Of a stretch of DNA of 64,000 nucleotides, positions 25,841 through 35,318 are shown one piece after another. The translations under genes and the position numbers were made by a program. The DNA is taken from assembly GCF_003855395.1 (NCBI RefSeq), contig NZ_CP034015.1:2614001-2678000 (forward strand), given 5' to 3'. Position 1 is the first letter of the stretch, and the number at the start of each line of letters is the position of its first letter. Under the pieces are notes generated by a model. It saw only the letters and a program-made list of their open reading frames with translations, searched no databases and was not told the origin of the DNA. The stretch is from Shewanella livingstonensis (GTDB taxonomy: Bacteria; Pseudomonadota; Gammaproteobacteria; Enterobacterales; Shewanellaceae).

Positions 25841-27156
25841 TGTGTCCGGCTTTGTTTATTACCGCCCCTTCTAGTGACAGTGGCAAAACTACCGTGGTTG
25901 CGGCAATGGCACGTTACTGGCGCAATAAAGGCAAAAAAGTCAGGGTGTTTAAAACTGGGCCCGATTTTATCGATCCTAAATTTCATGAAATTGCCAGTGG
26001 ACAACCTGCTTATCAACTTGATCTTGGCATGATGGGAGAGGCCATTTGCCGACGTCATTTATATCAAGCGGCTAAAGATGCCGATTTAATTTTGATTGAA
26101 GGTGTGATGGGCATGTTTGATGGCACAAGTAGCAGTGCCGATCTGGCCGCTAAATTTGCCATTCCAATGCTTGCGGTTATTCCAGCCGCTAAAATGGCAC
26201 AAACATTTGGTGCTATAGCTTATGGTTTGGCACATTACCGTAAGGATGTCACTTTGTTTGGTGTGGTTGCAAACAAAGTGGGTAGCGTTGGCCATGCAAA
26301 ACTGTTGCAACAAAGTATCCCCGACGGCATTGCTTATTGTGGCTATTTACCAAGAGATGAAGCGTTGGCGCTACCAGATAGACATTTAGGCTTAGTGCAA
26401 GCACAGGAAATTCCACAACTTGATAGTTGGCTAGATACTGCTGCATCGTTATTGGGTGAAAGTTGCGACATGACATTACCACAAGCTGTATCTTTTGAAT
26501 ACGAACCACAAAATAAGCACGTTTTAAAATGTAATCAATTACTAAAAGGTCAATCAATTGCTGTTGCGTGTGATGCTGCCTTTGCGTTTATTTATCATGA
26601 CAACCTTTCTTTACTACAGAATCTAGGTGCTGAGCTGTGTCTTTTTTCGCCACTAACTGACGCCTTACCAGATTGCGATTCGCTTTATTTACCGGGTGGT
26701 TATCCAGAATTACATGGCCGCACTTTACAACAGAATCACGTTTTGATGGCCAGTGTTCAACAACATGTTGCGAGTAATAAACCTGTTGTTGCTGAATGCG
26801 GCGGTATGCTGTTTTTACTTGATACGTTAACAGATAAGCAAAATGAAACATTTCATTTTGCCGGGGTGTTACCAGGCAATGCAACAATGAAAGATAAATT
26901 ACAAGGGATTGGTATTTTACAAGTTTCAATAGCTGATGAATTACTAAAAGGTCATTGTTTTCATTATTCTACTAGCGATATCAAGCTTCAACCTATTGCT
27001 ACAGCTATCAGCACCGGGCGTTTTGGTTCGAGTGAAGCCGTATACCAACACGGGTCGGTTATTGCCTCATATGTTCATTGGTATTTTGCCAGCGCTCCAC
27101 AAGTTGTTGCCAACTGGTTTTTAGGCAGCAGCTTACCAAAACATAAAATTTCCTAA
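25828..27156 (+). CDS. cbiA: Cobyrinic acid a,c-diamide synthase CobB/CbiA
   Basis: 442 residues with [32 protein letters not shown] and [11 protein letters not shown] in the ATP domain, and [12 protein letters not shown] plus [11 protein letters not shown] (nucleophile Cys) in the glutaminase domain. It amidates side chains a and c of cobyrinic acid. AGAGGA at ~25813 precedes the start inside the end of cobQ. It links the cbi operon product to the late genes. Confidence 0.94.
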   Translation: MEKVMCPALFITAPSSDSGKTTVVAAMARYWRNKGKKVRVFKTGPDFIDPKFHEIASGQPAYQLDLGMMGEAICRRHLYQAAKDADLILIEGVMGMFDGTSSSADLAAKFAIPMLAVIPAAKMAQTFGAIAYGLAHYRKDVTLFGVVANKVGSVGHAKLLQQSIPDGIAYCGYLPRDEALALPDRHLGLVQAQEIPQLDSWLDTAASLLGESCDMTLPQAVSFEYEPQNKHVLKCNQLLKGQSIAVACDAAFAFIYHDNLSLLQNLGAELCLFSPLTDALPDCDSLYLPGGYPELHGRTLQQNHVLMASVQQHVASNKPVVAECGGMLFLLDTLTDKQNETFHFAGVLPGNATMKDKLQGIGILQVSIADELLKGHCFHYSTSDIKLQPIATAISTGRFGSSEAVYQHGSVIASYVHWYFASAPQVVANWFLGSSLPKHKIS

Positions 27157-27165
27157 TAGGTATTG

Positions 27166-27978
27166 ATGATGAGTAATAATCAATTAGCCCCAGAAAATAG
27201 TAAGGTTTATAGCGCTTGGCACCCTATATTAATTCTCACTGCTATCGGATTTTTAACACGTATTTCTATGCCTAAATGGGTTGGTTTTAGTCAACAAGAT
27301 GTTGCTAATGCTTCAAGATGGTTTTCTCTTGTTGGTTTATTGGTGGGATGTTTTCTCGGGTGTTGTTTATGGCTGTTAACACCGTTATTTGGTCAAGCGA
27401 TCGCGGTAGCCCTTACCATTATTATAGGTTGGCGCCTTACTGGTGGTTTTCATGAAGATGGACTTGCGGACGTGTGTGATGGATTTTGGGGGGCCTGGCA
27501 ACGTGATCGTAAACTCGAAATCATGAAAGACAGTCAAATTGGGGCTTATGGTGTACTTGCTTTAATCGGATCATTTAGCCTTAAACTCCTTATTCTGAGT
27601 CAATTACCCCTAATGTTGGCCGTATTTGGCCTAATATGTAGCCACACTGCTGGTAGAGCTGGCGTAGGGTGTATGCCTGCATTACTTCCTTATGCCCGAG
27701 TGGATGGTCCGAGTAAAACCCCGCAACGTAAATTAATTCCGTCTAATAGTGTATTAGTAATACTCGTGTTAATTGCAGCCATACCATTATGTTTATTCCC
27801 CATTAATGCATCATTTTTTTTATGTTGCAGTTGGATTATTGGGTTCTGGTTAATGTTTAGGTTGATGAAGCAGCATTTACAAGGATATACCGGAGATACA
27901 CTCGGGGCGACAGAACAAGTTATCGAAATAGTGACACTATTAACGTTGGTGTTATTAAATAATTGTGGGGTGTTATAA
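27166..27978 (+). CDS. cobS: Cobalamin synthase CobS (AdoCbi-GDP ribazoletransferase)
   Basis: About 270 residues of a polytopic membrane protein with GFLTRISMPKWVGF, ASRWFSLVGLLVG, and the conserved GGFHEDGLADVCDGFWG acid-rich motif. It joins AdoCbi-GDP to alpha-ribazole (phosphate). ATGs at 27166 and 27169 and a TTG at 27163 are all possible; AGG at 27158-27160 favours the first ATG. cobO starts directly after the stop. Confidence 0.93.
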   Translation: MMSNNQLAPENSKVYSAWHPILILTAIGFLTRISMPKWVGFSQQDVANASRWFSLVGLLVGCFLGCCLWLLTPLFGQAIAVALTIIIGWRLTGGFHEDGLADVCDGFWGAWQRDRKLEIMKDSQIGAYGVLALIGSFSLKLLILSQLPLMLAVFGLICSHTAGRAGVGCMPALLPYARVDGPSKTPQRKLIPSNSVLVILVLIAAIPLCLFPINASFFLCCSWIIGFWLMFRLMKQHLQGYTGDTLGATEQVIEIVTLLTLVLLNNCGVL

Positions 27979-28590
27979 ATGTCAGATGTAAATACAATCA
28001 GCAAACAAGCACAAGACCAAAAGCGTCGAGATGCACAAAAAGCCAAAGTTAACGAGGCTGTAGCAAAAGCGGACATTGAGCGGGGTTTATTACTCGTCAT
28101 TACGGGTAATGGTAAAGGTAAGTCAACTGCAGGTTTTGGTAACATCACCCGAGCATTGGGTCACTACCAACAAGTCGCAGTGGTGCAGTTTGTTAAAGGT
28201 AACCTTGCTTGCGGAGAACGCAATTTATTGAGCCGACTTGGAGTACCGTTTCATACCATGAATACCGGTTTTAGTTGGGATAGCAAAGATCCATCAAACG
28301 ATAAATTGGCTGCACAACAAGCTTGGGCGCAGGCTAAACTTTGGTTAGCTGACCCTCACTATGATGTGATTTTACTCGATGAACTGACCTATATGATTAC
28401 ATGGGGATTTATTGAATTAGATGATGTATTGAATACCTTGGCTAACAGGCCCACCGAGATGTCCGTCATCATCACCGGCCGTGCAGCACACCGGGATCTT
28501 AAGGATTTGGCTGATACGGTAAGCGAGGTAAGGCCTGAAAAGCATGCATTCCAACAAGGCCTTAAAGCGCGTATCGGGATAGATTGGTAA
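27979..28590 (+). CDS. cobO: Cob(I)yrinic acid a,c-diamide adenosyltransferase CobO/BtuR
   Basis: 203 residues with the P-loop LLLVITGNGKGKSTAGFGNI, the VVQFVKGNLACGERN segment, and LLDELTYMITWGF (Walker B-like). It transfers adenosyl from ATP to the cobalt of corrinoids. The ~35-residue charged N-terminal segment (KQAQDQKRRDAQKAKVNE) is typical of CobA/BtuR. It abuts cobS with no gap. Confidence 0.94.
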   Translation: MSDVNTISKQAQDQKRRDAQKAKVNEAVAKADIERGLLLVITGNGKGKSTAGFGNITRALGHYQQVAVVQFVKGNLACGERNLLSRLGVPFHTMNTGFSWDSKDPSNDKLAAQQAWAQAKLWLADPHYDVILLDELTYMITWGFIELDDVLNTLANRPTEMSVIITGRAAHRDLKDLADTVSEVRPEKHAFQQGLKARIGIDW

Positions 28591-28593
28591 TTT

Positions 28594-29568
28594 ATGCAGC
28601 AACTAATCAATATTGGTGTCGATCCTAAACCGGGGCATTTACTTCATAATTGGCAGCATGCTGAAACATTTCTGCAGCAATATGGCCTTGATGGTTTTGA
28701 AATCGCTCCACATGGTAATTTTGAATCGAGTTTATTACCCAAATCATTAGTGAAAGGACTTCATCTAACCTTTTTCCCTATCTTGTTGCCGTTTTGGCAG
28801 CAAGATTCTGAGGCATTATTATCAATATTTGGTGACTGGCTAACGGTTGAGCAATATTACGGCGGCCTAGAGCCACAATGTTTAGTTGACACTTATGTAC
28901 ATCAGTTAAATATGGCACAAGATCTTAATGTGCCTTATGTTGTTTTCCATCCGGTGAGTTGCGATATGGAACATTTATTCGATTTTGCATTTCCTTGGCA
29001 GTTACAAGACACGTTAAAAGCGAGTGCAGCTTTGATTAATGCTGCACTTAAACAAAGTTATTTTACAGGTAAGTTATTGTTTGAAAATCTATGGTGGCCA
29101 AGTAGTTTTCGCCTTGATAGTCGGGATGAGTATGATCAATTACGCAAATTGATTAACTATGACAACTGTGGTCTATGTTTTGACACGGGTCATATGATGG
29201 CAACCAATACCCAACTTATGAATGAAAGCGAAGGTGTTGCATTTCTAATGAAAAAACTCCACCAGCTAGACTTATGCAGTGAAATTGAAACGGTACATTT
29301 AAATGCTAATCTCAATGGGAGCTATATTAAGTCGGCTAAGCTAAACCAACAGCCGTATCTGCATTGTGATGATTTTTGGCATCAGCTCGAGGTCGCTTTA
29401 AAACATGTAAGCTTAATTGATAGTCATTCACCTTTCACTCAAGTCTCATTAGTGCCGCTATTAGAATTAATAAAACCTAATCATATTGTCCATGAACTTG
29501 GGCAACCGTCACTTGCTCATTGGCAGCGGTCTATTCATGCACAATTACCTTTGGTGACCCTATGTTAA
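28594..29568 (+). CDS. TIM-barrel protein of the AP-endonuclease-2/xylose-isomerase superfamily; candidate CbiR cobamide-remodelling hydrolase
   Basis: 324 residues with a TIM-barrel pattern and probable metal ligands: GLHLTFFPI, YVVFHPVSCDMEHLF, LLFENLWW, CGLCFDTGHMM, VHLNAN and IVHELGQPS. This is the xylose-isomerase-like/AP-endonuclease-2 layout. CbiR, described from Akkermansia, belongs to this superfamily and cuts the nucleotide loop from cobamides so that they can be rebuilt with another base. Here the gene lies 3 bases after cobO and overlaps cbiB by 7 bases. The superfamily is fairly certain from motifs; the CbiR role rests on context. A different sugar-phosphate activity is the alternative. 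Confidence 0.65.
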   Translation: MQQLINIGVDPKPGHLLHNWQHAETFLQQYGLDGFEIAPHGNFESSLLPKSLVKGLHLTFFPILLPFWQQDSEALLSIFGDWLTVEQYYGGLEPQCLVDTYVHQLNMAQDLNVPYVVFHPVSCDMEHLFDFAFPWQLQDTLKASAALINAALKQSYFTGKLLFENLWWPSSFRLDSRDEYDQLRKLINYDNCGLCFDTGHMMATNTQLMNESEGVAFLMKKLHQLDLCSEIETVHLNANLNGSYIKSAKLNQQPYLHCDDFWHQLEVALKHVSLIDSHSPFTQVSLVPLLELIKPNHIVHELGQPSLAHWQRSIHAQLPLVTLC

Positions 29569-30488
29569 TCAGTTTAATGTTTTGGCAAGTTTGCGCAGCG
29601 CTTGTTATAGCACTTACTTTGGATAAGTTGTTGGGTGAACCAAAACGTTTTCATCCACTGATAGGGCTTGGGAATGTTATTAGCTTTATCGAAAAAAAAT
29701 ATTATGCCAAACGCCGTATAAATGGTGTTGTTGCCGTTGTTTTATTGTCACTACCGGTGACATTATTGTATTGGGTCAACATTCCGTGGTGGCTACAAGC
29801 TGTTGTTTTATATTTTGTTATTGGTGGTCGTAGTTTAGGTGAACATGGCCGAGCGGTTGCTGATGCACTGCGTCAAAATGATTTATCTTTGGCGCGGGAG
29901 CGTGTGGGATATATAGTCAGTCGCCGAACAGAAAATTTGGATGAGTCTCAAGTCATTAACGCCACGATTGAGTCTATGCTTGAAAATGGAAACGATGCGG
30001 TATTTGGTGCGTTATTTTGGTTTATTGTAGGGGGGGCTCCAGCTGCCATAATCTATCGTATAGCCAATACATTAGATGCTAGATGGGGATACAAAAACGA
30101 TAAATACTTTCTTTTCGGTTGGTTTGCCGCCAATTGGGATGATTGGTTAAATTATATCCCAGCACGCTTATGTGTTCTGACTTATGCCATACAAGGAAAT
30201 GTGGCTGATGCGTTAACATGTGCCAGAGTTCAGGGGGCGCAATGTGCCAGCCCTAATGGTGGGCCTGTTATGGCTAGTGGCGCGGGTTCATTAGGTATTA
30301 CCATTGGCGGGGCCGCAGAATATGACGGCTATAAATGTGATAAACCTTTACTAGGTAAAGGGCCTAAGCCCGATTGGAACAGCATTAATAATGCGATTCA
30401 GTTGGTGGATCGCGGTGCAATATTGTGGGCTGTGTGTTTAGGGATTGTTTATTTTAGTTTGTTGTTATCACAAGGAATATCGCTTTGA
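29562..30488 (+). CDS. cbiB: Adenosylcobinamide-phosphate synthase CbiB
   Basis: From the ATG at 29562 the product has 308 residues; an in-frame start at 29520 would lie inside the previous gene. Marks of CbiB are ALTLDKLLGEPKRFHPLIG, GRAVADALRQNDLSLARERV, SRRTENLDESQVINATIESM and ENGNDAVFGALFW. It is a membrane protein that condenses adenosylcobyric acid with aminopropanol phosphate. The stop overlaps the start of cobD. Confidence 0.94.
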   Translation: MLISLMFWQVCAALVIALTLDKLLGEPKRFHPLIGLGNVISFIEKKYYAKRRINGVVAVVLLSLPVTLLYWVNIPWWLQAVVLYFVIGGRSLGEHGRAVADALRQNDLSLARERVGYIVSRRTENLDESQVINATIESMLENGNDAVFGALFWFIVGGAPAAIIYRIANTLDARWGYKNDKYFLFGWFAANWDDWLNYIPARLCVLTYAIQGNVADALTCARVQGAQCASPNGGPVMASGAGSLGITIGGAAEYDGYKCDKPLLGKGPKPDWNSINNAIQLVDRGAILWAVCLGIVYFSLLLSQGISL

Positions 30489-31567
30489 GCGGATTAATGC
30501 ATGGCGGCCGGCTGAGGCTTGCATCTGATAAATATCAAATTCCATTTTCCAATTGGCTAGATCTTTCAACTGGCGTGAGCCCTTGGACTTACCCATTTAC
30601 CAATGTCGACACATTATGTTGGAATAGATTACCAGAAGAGGAAGATGGGTTAGAAGCAGCGGCGCGGCAATATTATCAAACAGATTCTCTTTTAGCCGTG
30701 GCGGGCTCTCAAATGGCAATCCAATTGTTACCTAAAGTATGGTTGGATCACCTTAAGGAAAAACCGCAATATTTGTCTTCAAATATTAATCTAAAGGTTG
30801 GTTTGCCAAAACAAGGTTACAAAGAACATGAAAAAGCTTGGCTCAAAGCGGGTTGGCAAGTCGTTCATTATGACGGTGTCCCTAGCTCTACTATAGTTGC
30901 CGATGTAAATGCATTAGTTGTGATTAACCCTAACAACCCAAGCGGTTTATTGATCAGCAATAAACAACTTTTGGAATGGCACCAGTTATTATCAGCAAAT
31001 GACGGCTTACTGGTTGTTGATGAGGCGTTTGCTGATATTGATAATAACAGTAGTCTTAGCCATTTATGTCCAAAAAACAATCTCATTATATTAAGGTCTA
31101 TTGGTAAATTTTTCGGTCTAGCAGGCATTCGAGTTGGGTTCGTTATCGCCAATACTCCAATCCTACATCGTTTAGCTGCAGAGATAGGGCCGTGGATTAT
31201 AGCTGGGCCCTCTCGTGAAGTGACTAAGCAAGCACTTGAAGATAGCGGTTGGCATAAATTTCAATGTGCCAGACTCAAAAAAAGTACTGAGAGACTTGCA
31301 GTGTTATTAACTAAGATTGCTACAAATCAAATACAAGACCCTCACGATCTGTCTGGAAATACTGAAAGGTGGCGGATTTCTGGTTCTAGTCTGTTTCAGA
31401 CTTTGTACTTACCCAATGCAAAAGAAGTCCATGATAACTTATGTAAAGAGGCTGTTTTTGTCAGATTAACAGATGAAGAAGATGCGTTAAGGTTTGGTTT
31501 ACCACTGAATGAAGATCAATGGCTCAGGTTAGAAAGTGTACTGCCAAAAGTATTAACTCTTAAATAA
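30485..31567 (+). CDS. cobD: L-threonine-O-3-phosphate decarboxylase CobD (PLP enzyme)
   Basis: 360 residues of the class I/II aminotransferase fold. HGGRLRLASDKYQIPFSNWL and LDLSTGVSPWTYPF open it as in CobD/CobC. NPNNPSGL, VVDEAFADI and ILRSIGKFFGLAGIRVGF supply the cofactor-binding residues, with Lys in the last as the Schiff-base candidate. It makes aminopropanol phosphate for CbiB. A TTG at 30485 overlaps the cbiB stop; an ATG at 30497 is an alternative. No threonine kinase is seen nearby. It closes the operon. Confidence 0.9.
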   Translation: MSGLMHGGRLRLASDKYQIPFSNWLDLSTGVSPWTYPFTNVDTLCWNRLPEEEDGLEAAARQYYQTDSLLAVAGSQMAIQLLPKVWLDHLKEKPQYLSSNINLKVGLPKQGYKEHEKAWLKAGWQVVHYDGVPSSTIVADVNALVVINPNNPSGLLISNKQLLEWHQLLSANDGLLVVDEAFADIDNNSSLSHLCPKNNLIILRSIGKFFGLAGIRVGFVIANTPILHRLAAEIGPWIIAGPSREVTKQALEDSGWHKFQCARLKKSTERLAVLLTKIATNQIQDPHDLSGNTERWRISGSSLFQTLYLPNAKEVHDNLCKEAVFVRLTDEEDALRFGLPLNEDQWLRLESVLPKVLTLK

Positions 31568-31600
31568 TATAAATATCTCGAATAACGGCATAATTCAGCA

Positions 31601-31635
31601 AAAAAGTGCCATCAATTATATTGATGGCACTTTTT
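31601..31635. terminator. Bidirectional terminator between cobD and cbiK
   Basis: AAAAAGTGCCATCAAT and ATTGATGGCACTTTTT form a 16-bp complementary arrangement around TAT, with A's on one side and T's on the other. It can end both the plus-strand cob operon and the minus-strand cbiK gene. Confidence 0.93.
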
Positions 31636-31657
31636 AATTTCTATCACTTACTAAAAT

Positions 31658-32644
31658 TTAGTTTAATTGGATACCTAAATCATTTGCGGCATCATTAGCA
31701 TGTTGTATAAATATAGCCTGTACAGCAGGCTTTTCTCCTAACCCTTCGAGTACAGTGTTAACGTTTATTCCAAGTGTCGTTAACACCGTTTTCCATGAAT
31801 CTTTTTCATCGCCAGCCATATCGTTGTTGGCGTGATCGCCTGCAACAATCATTAATGGACGTAACATTATACTGGTTACATGTTGTGATTCTATTTGCAT
31901 AACGATGTTATTTAAATCAGGAAAACCTTCAACTAACCCCACAAAAGTTTTAACTTGGGGATACATTTTGTTCATCTCTATTTCGAACTCTTTGTACAAA
32001 CCCGTTGATAAATGTTCGTTACCGTGGCCCATATATACCAGAGCTCTATTTTGTAATTTTGCTTGAGCAACATCGTCTTTGAGAGCTATTGCAAGAGAAT
32101 GTATATCTTGATGGTAAGGATATTTAACGCCCCAAGTACCAAGTAACGGACGCCCAAGAGCAAGACGTTTAAAAGGTTTAAATTTGGGTTTTATTGTTTC
32201 AATATCTGCAAGGGCATCGACAATGGCTTTAGTGTCCATGTACTCTTCACCATGTGTTAAATGGGTAGGCTGTACAACAATATTACTAAAGCCTAAGTCT
32301 TGTAAATCAGCGAGAGTACCAAGAACATTTTTTACATTATATAAGGTTGCGGGTACATTCTGATGTTCTGCAATATAGGTTTTATCTGTTGCTCTTTTGT
32401 GCCATTTTTTTCTGATAAAATTAGAGGTAAACGCAAGTCTGACTTCTGTATTTGGATACCTGGTTTGCATTGACGATTTTATATCAAGTAGCGATGCAAG
32501 AGTCGAATCATAAGTGGTACCAAAAGCGGCTATAACGATAGCGTTTTGGGGTTTGTTATCCATATTTTTTTCCGCTGCGTAACTATTAGAGATGAGTAAA
32601 GTTGAACCAATAATGACAGCAAATACCTTATTAAATCGTTTCAT
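31658..32644 (-). CDS. cbiK: Exported CbiK-type sirohydrochlorin cobaltochelatase
   Basis: 328 residues. The first ~24 (MKRFNKVFAVIIGSTLLISN, then SYAA) form a signal peptide, so the enzyme is periplasmic, as with the CbiK(P) form known from Desulfovibrio; the Salmonella enzyme is cytoplasmic. Class II chelatase marks are VIAAFGTTYDSTLASL, the VQPTHLTHGEEY histidines, YMGHGNEH and IVAGDHANNDMAGDE. It inserts cobalt (or iron) into sirohydrochlorin. It is convergent with the cob operon and shows no riboswitch in its leader. Confidence 0.88.
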   Translation of the reverse strand: MKRFNKVFAVIIGSTLLISNSYAAEKNMDNKPQNAIVIAAFGTTYDSTLASLLDIKSSMQTRYPNTEVRLAFTSNFIRKKWHKRATDKTYIAEHQNVPATLYNVKNVLGTLADLQDLGFSNIVVQPTHLTHGEEYMDTKAIVDALADIETIKPKFKPFKRLALGRPLLGTWGVKYPYHQDIHSLAIALKDDVAQAKLQNRALVYMGHGNEHLSTGLYKEFEIEMNKMYPQVKTFVGLVEGFPDLNNIVMQIESQHVTSIMLRPLMIVAGDHANNDMAGDEKDSWKTVLTTLGINVNTVLEGLGEKPAVQAIFIQHANDAANDLGIQLN

Positions 32645-33310
32645 ATGTGGTCCTTATATTGTAAATCAATAGAACTTAATAAGCCTGTTCGGCTTCCAGC
32701 ATGAATTAACTGACAATAGATGATCAGCGGGTATTTCGACGTGGTCACTCTACTTATTTAGAAGTATTGAATGCAATATTAATTGTTATTGTTTATGCCA
32801 TAGGGCTCAAGTATTTATTTATTAATATGAGAAGTAATGTGCAAAAATGGTTCTTTATTAAAATTAGTGTTAATAATCTCATATTTTATCAATATTTTGT
32901 GTGATATGAGTTTTAATGAAACAGTTAATAACCCCATAATCAATATTTTTTTTACACAGTTAAATAACGCATTACTCCCTAATCTCTACAGGCTCAGGCT
33001 GAGAAGGTGCATGAAATTAAATTCATTAATAATTGCTAAAATAACAGCTCAGTTTTTAACAGATATGAGTTGATATTTAAAGGTCGTGGGGGAAGGTCGA
33101 AATCAAATTGGTTATGGCGGGATTTCCGGGAAACAGGTCAATATCCATTTAAGGTACACTACTTAAGGGAGAATATATAGAGATTGGGTCATTGTCCAAT
33201 ACGGTTTAGATCACAGAACCATAACCTTGCTAAAAAAGCTGTTAATTATCACAGTGCTTTACTCATTATATCTCAATACACTTGCGAAGTTGATTTGCCA
33301 TTTGGCCAGA
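32645..33310. other. Intergenic region with the cbiK promoter, no clear gene
   Basis: AT-rich. A 78-codon plus-strand frame at 32837-33073 has no ribosome-binding site or recognisable content. No B12-box is present on the minus strand, so cbiK is not under an obvious cobalamin riboswitch. Confidence 0.5.
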
Positions 33311-33312
33311 TT

Positions 33313-33525
33313 GTTGAATGAGTCTTAATATTTAATACTCATTCAACCCTAATTTGAGGGGGAACCAGATGTTATTTCTGGGCTGTACCCGCAACTGTAA
33401 CTGTTTACCTTTATGTACCTAGATTTATATTATAAATGAGTCGTATACATAGAGACAAATCAGAAGCCAGAGAACCCTAATCAACAAAAAAGCTGAATAT
33501 CGGGCGGGCCTATCCGAATCACAGT
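33313..33525 (+). ncRNA. Cobalamin riboswitch 2
   Basis: The core GGGGAACCAGATG...TTTCTGG is followed by GCTGTACCCGCAACTGTAA and by CAGAAGCCAGAGAACCCT at 33461-33478. GCGGG at 33504-33508, in the loop of an ATCGG/CCGAAT hairpin, can pair exactly with CCCGC at 33388-33392 (L5-L13 kissing loop). An 11-bp hairpin (GTTGAATGAGT with ACTCATTCAAC, ~33313-33347) lies at the 5' side. The outer limits are approximate. It precedes the five-gene transporter cluster. Confidence 0.93.
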
Positions 33526-33685
33526 TCAGGTAAGATTGGTATTATTATGTTAATTTATAAAGACATATCCTTAATACCACCTTTACTGGGAAAGAAGTAT
33601 ACCTTTTCTTCTTCAGCAAAATTTAACGTTCTTGGCCGGAACATCAGTTTTAGGATTTCTTCTTTTTGAAGAATAATTAAAATTT

Positions 33686-34585
33686 ATGCCAGTAAATAAT
33701 GTTATGTCAACTTCAGAAGTGCCTTTATCAATCAATACTCCTGTATTAGAAGGTAAAAGTTTACATCGAAGTTTTGGAAAACGAAAAGCTGTAGATAATG
33801 CAAGTTTTTGCATTAATCGTGGAGATATATGCGCTTTCTTAGGGCCTAATGGTGCGGGTAAAACAACGTTAATTAAGATGTTAACAGGCCTAATCTCCCC
33901 CGATTCTGGTGATATTTTATATGATGGTCATGCACATAGTACTGATCGACTAGCATTAAAACAGTTAATTGGCGTTGTTCCGCAACATAATAATATTGAT
34001 CGAGAATTAACCCCCGTAGAAAACCTTACCGTACACGGTTTGTTGTATAAAATGCGTGGCAAAGCACTCACACATAGAATTAACGAAAGTTTAGCCTTCG
34101 CCGAACTTGAAGAACACCGAGATATCCCTTCAGAGAAATTATCAGGCGGAATGAAACGTAAGCTCGTCATAGCTCGTGCGCTTATGCACAATCCTAAAAT
34201 TCTATTCCTTGACGAACCAACGGTAGGACTCGACCCTCATAGCCGACGTAAAATGTGGGATTTTTTATCCAAAATAAATAAAGAATTCGACTGTACCATT
34301 TTCCTCACCACTCATTATATAGAAGAAGCTGAAAGAATGGCCAGTAGGGTCATTTTTATCGATCGTGGCAAAATTATTGCAGACAGTAATGTAGAAACAT
34401 TAAAGCAAGATTTAGGTTCTCATGTACTTGAAGTAGGGCAAGATCGTCGACAAGAGTTTTTTGCCAGCCGTGGGCATGCCATGAACCGATTAGCCGAATT
34501 AGCTGAAACAGTGAGTATCAGACAGACAACCCTTGAAGATGCCTTTTTACAAATGACAGGACAAAGGTTGGTTAAAAATGCTTAG
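33686..34585 (+). CDS. ABC-2 type ATPase under cobalamin riboswitch control
   Basis: 299 residues of the NodI/DrrA exporter type. Walker A is GPNGAGKTT (53-61), the signature is LSGGMKRKLVIARAL, Walker B is ILFLDEPTVGLDP and the H-loop is LTTHYIEEAERM. A ~90-residue C-terminal exporter domain ends in TTLEDAFLQMTGQ. It starts ~160 bases after riboswitch 2 and overlaps the permease gene by 8 bases. Its cargo is unknown. Confidence 0.85.
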   Translation: MPVNNVMSTSEVPLSINTPVLEGKSLHRSFGKRKAVDNASFCINRGDICAFLGPNGAGKTTLIKMLTGLISPDSGDILYDGHAHSTDRLALKQLIGVVPQHNNIDRELTPVENLTVHGLLYKMRGKALTHRINESLAFAELEEHRDIPSEKLSGGMKRKLVIARALMHNPKILFLDEPTVGLDPHSRRKMWDFLSKINKEFDCTIFLTTHYIEEAERMASRVIFIDRGKIIADSNVETLKQDLGSHVLEVGQDRRQEFFASRGHAMNRLAELAETVSIRQTTLEDAFLQMTGQRLVKNA

Positions 34586-35318
34586 TGGAGTTGTAGGGAT
34601 TTATTACCGTGAAACCATGGTGCTTAGAAAGAAACTGTTGCGGGTTGTTATGGCTGCAGCCGTTCCACCTTTTCTTTATTTAATGGCATTTGGTTACGGT
34701 GTCGGAGAGGGAACATCTGTTAACGGGGTTGATTACTTAACATTTTTATTTCCAGGCTTACTCGCCATGGCCAGTATGAATCAAAGTTATAATATTGCGA
34801 CTGAGATCAATATTAGTCGCTTTTACCTGAAAATTTTTGAAGAGTTTTTATTAGCACCGAATCAACGCTGGCAGGTTGTGGCAGCCCAAGTGTTATACGG
34901 AATGACACGAGGATTAATTCCTGTTGGCGTTATCATCTGTTATAGCGTGATATGTGGGGTGAGTTTACATTATTCGCTCGGTTTTGTGATTGCACTGTTA
35001 ATGCACCTTATTGCATTCTCTTTAATGGGATTTATTGTTGCTTTAAAAATGCGTAACCACCGTGACCAAGCATCAATGACCGCATTTATTATTACCCCTA
35101 TGATGTTTTTATCTGGCACATTTTTCCCTGTCGATCAGATGCCAACGATTATTCAAGTTGTGGCCGCTATATCACCACTGACTTACAGTGCTGATTTAAT
35201 ACGTACTGCATTACTTAATAGTGGTGATTTTAATTTTATGTCGTTAATCATCCTTATTGGTTTTAATTTAGTCTTATGTGCTGCAGCGCTTCATATCGCC
35301 GAGCGAGTAGAAACATGA
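34578..35318 (+). CDS. ABC-2 type permease under cobalamin riboswitch control
   Basis: 246 residues with six membrane segments in the compact NodJ/DrrB arrangement and the ABC-2 signature stretches YLTFLFPGLLAMASMNQSYN, NRISRFYLK-like INISRFYLKIFEEFLLAPN and SGTFFPVDQMP. It has no large external domain, unlike the permease at 1859-2842. The final bases overlap the FecCD permease start, so exporter-like and importer-like parts are translated from one message. Confidence 0.85.
   Translation: MLSGVVGIYYRETMVLRKKLLRVVMAAAVPPFLYLMAFGYGVGEGTSVNGVDYLTFLFPGLLAMASMNQSYNIATEINISRFYLKIFEEFLLAPNQRWQVVAAQVLYGMTRGLIPVGVIICYSVICGVSLHYSLGFVIALLMHLIAFSLMGFIVALKMRNHRDQASMTAFIITPMMFLSGTFFPVDQMPTIIQVVAAISPLTYSADLIRTALLNSGDFNFMSLIILIGFNLVLCAAALHIAERVET

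Noticed and set aside
32837..33073. 78-codon plus-strand frame before riboswitch 2
   Set aside because: No ribosome-binding site, no recognisable domain, AT-rich composition.
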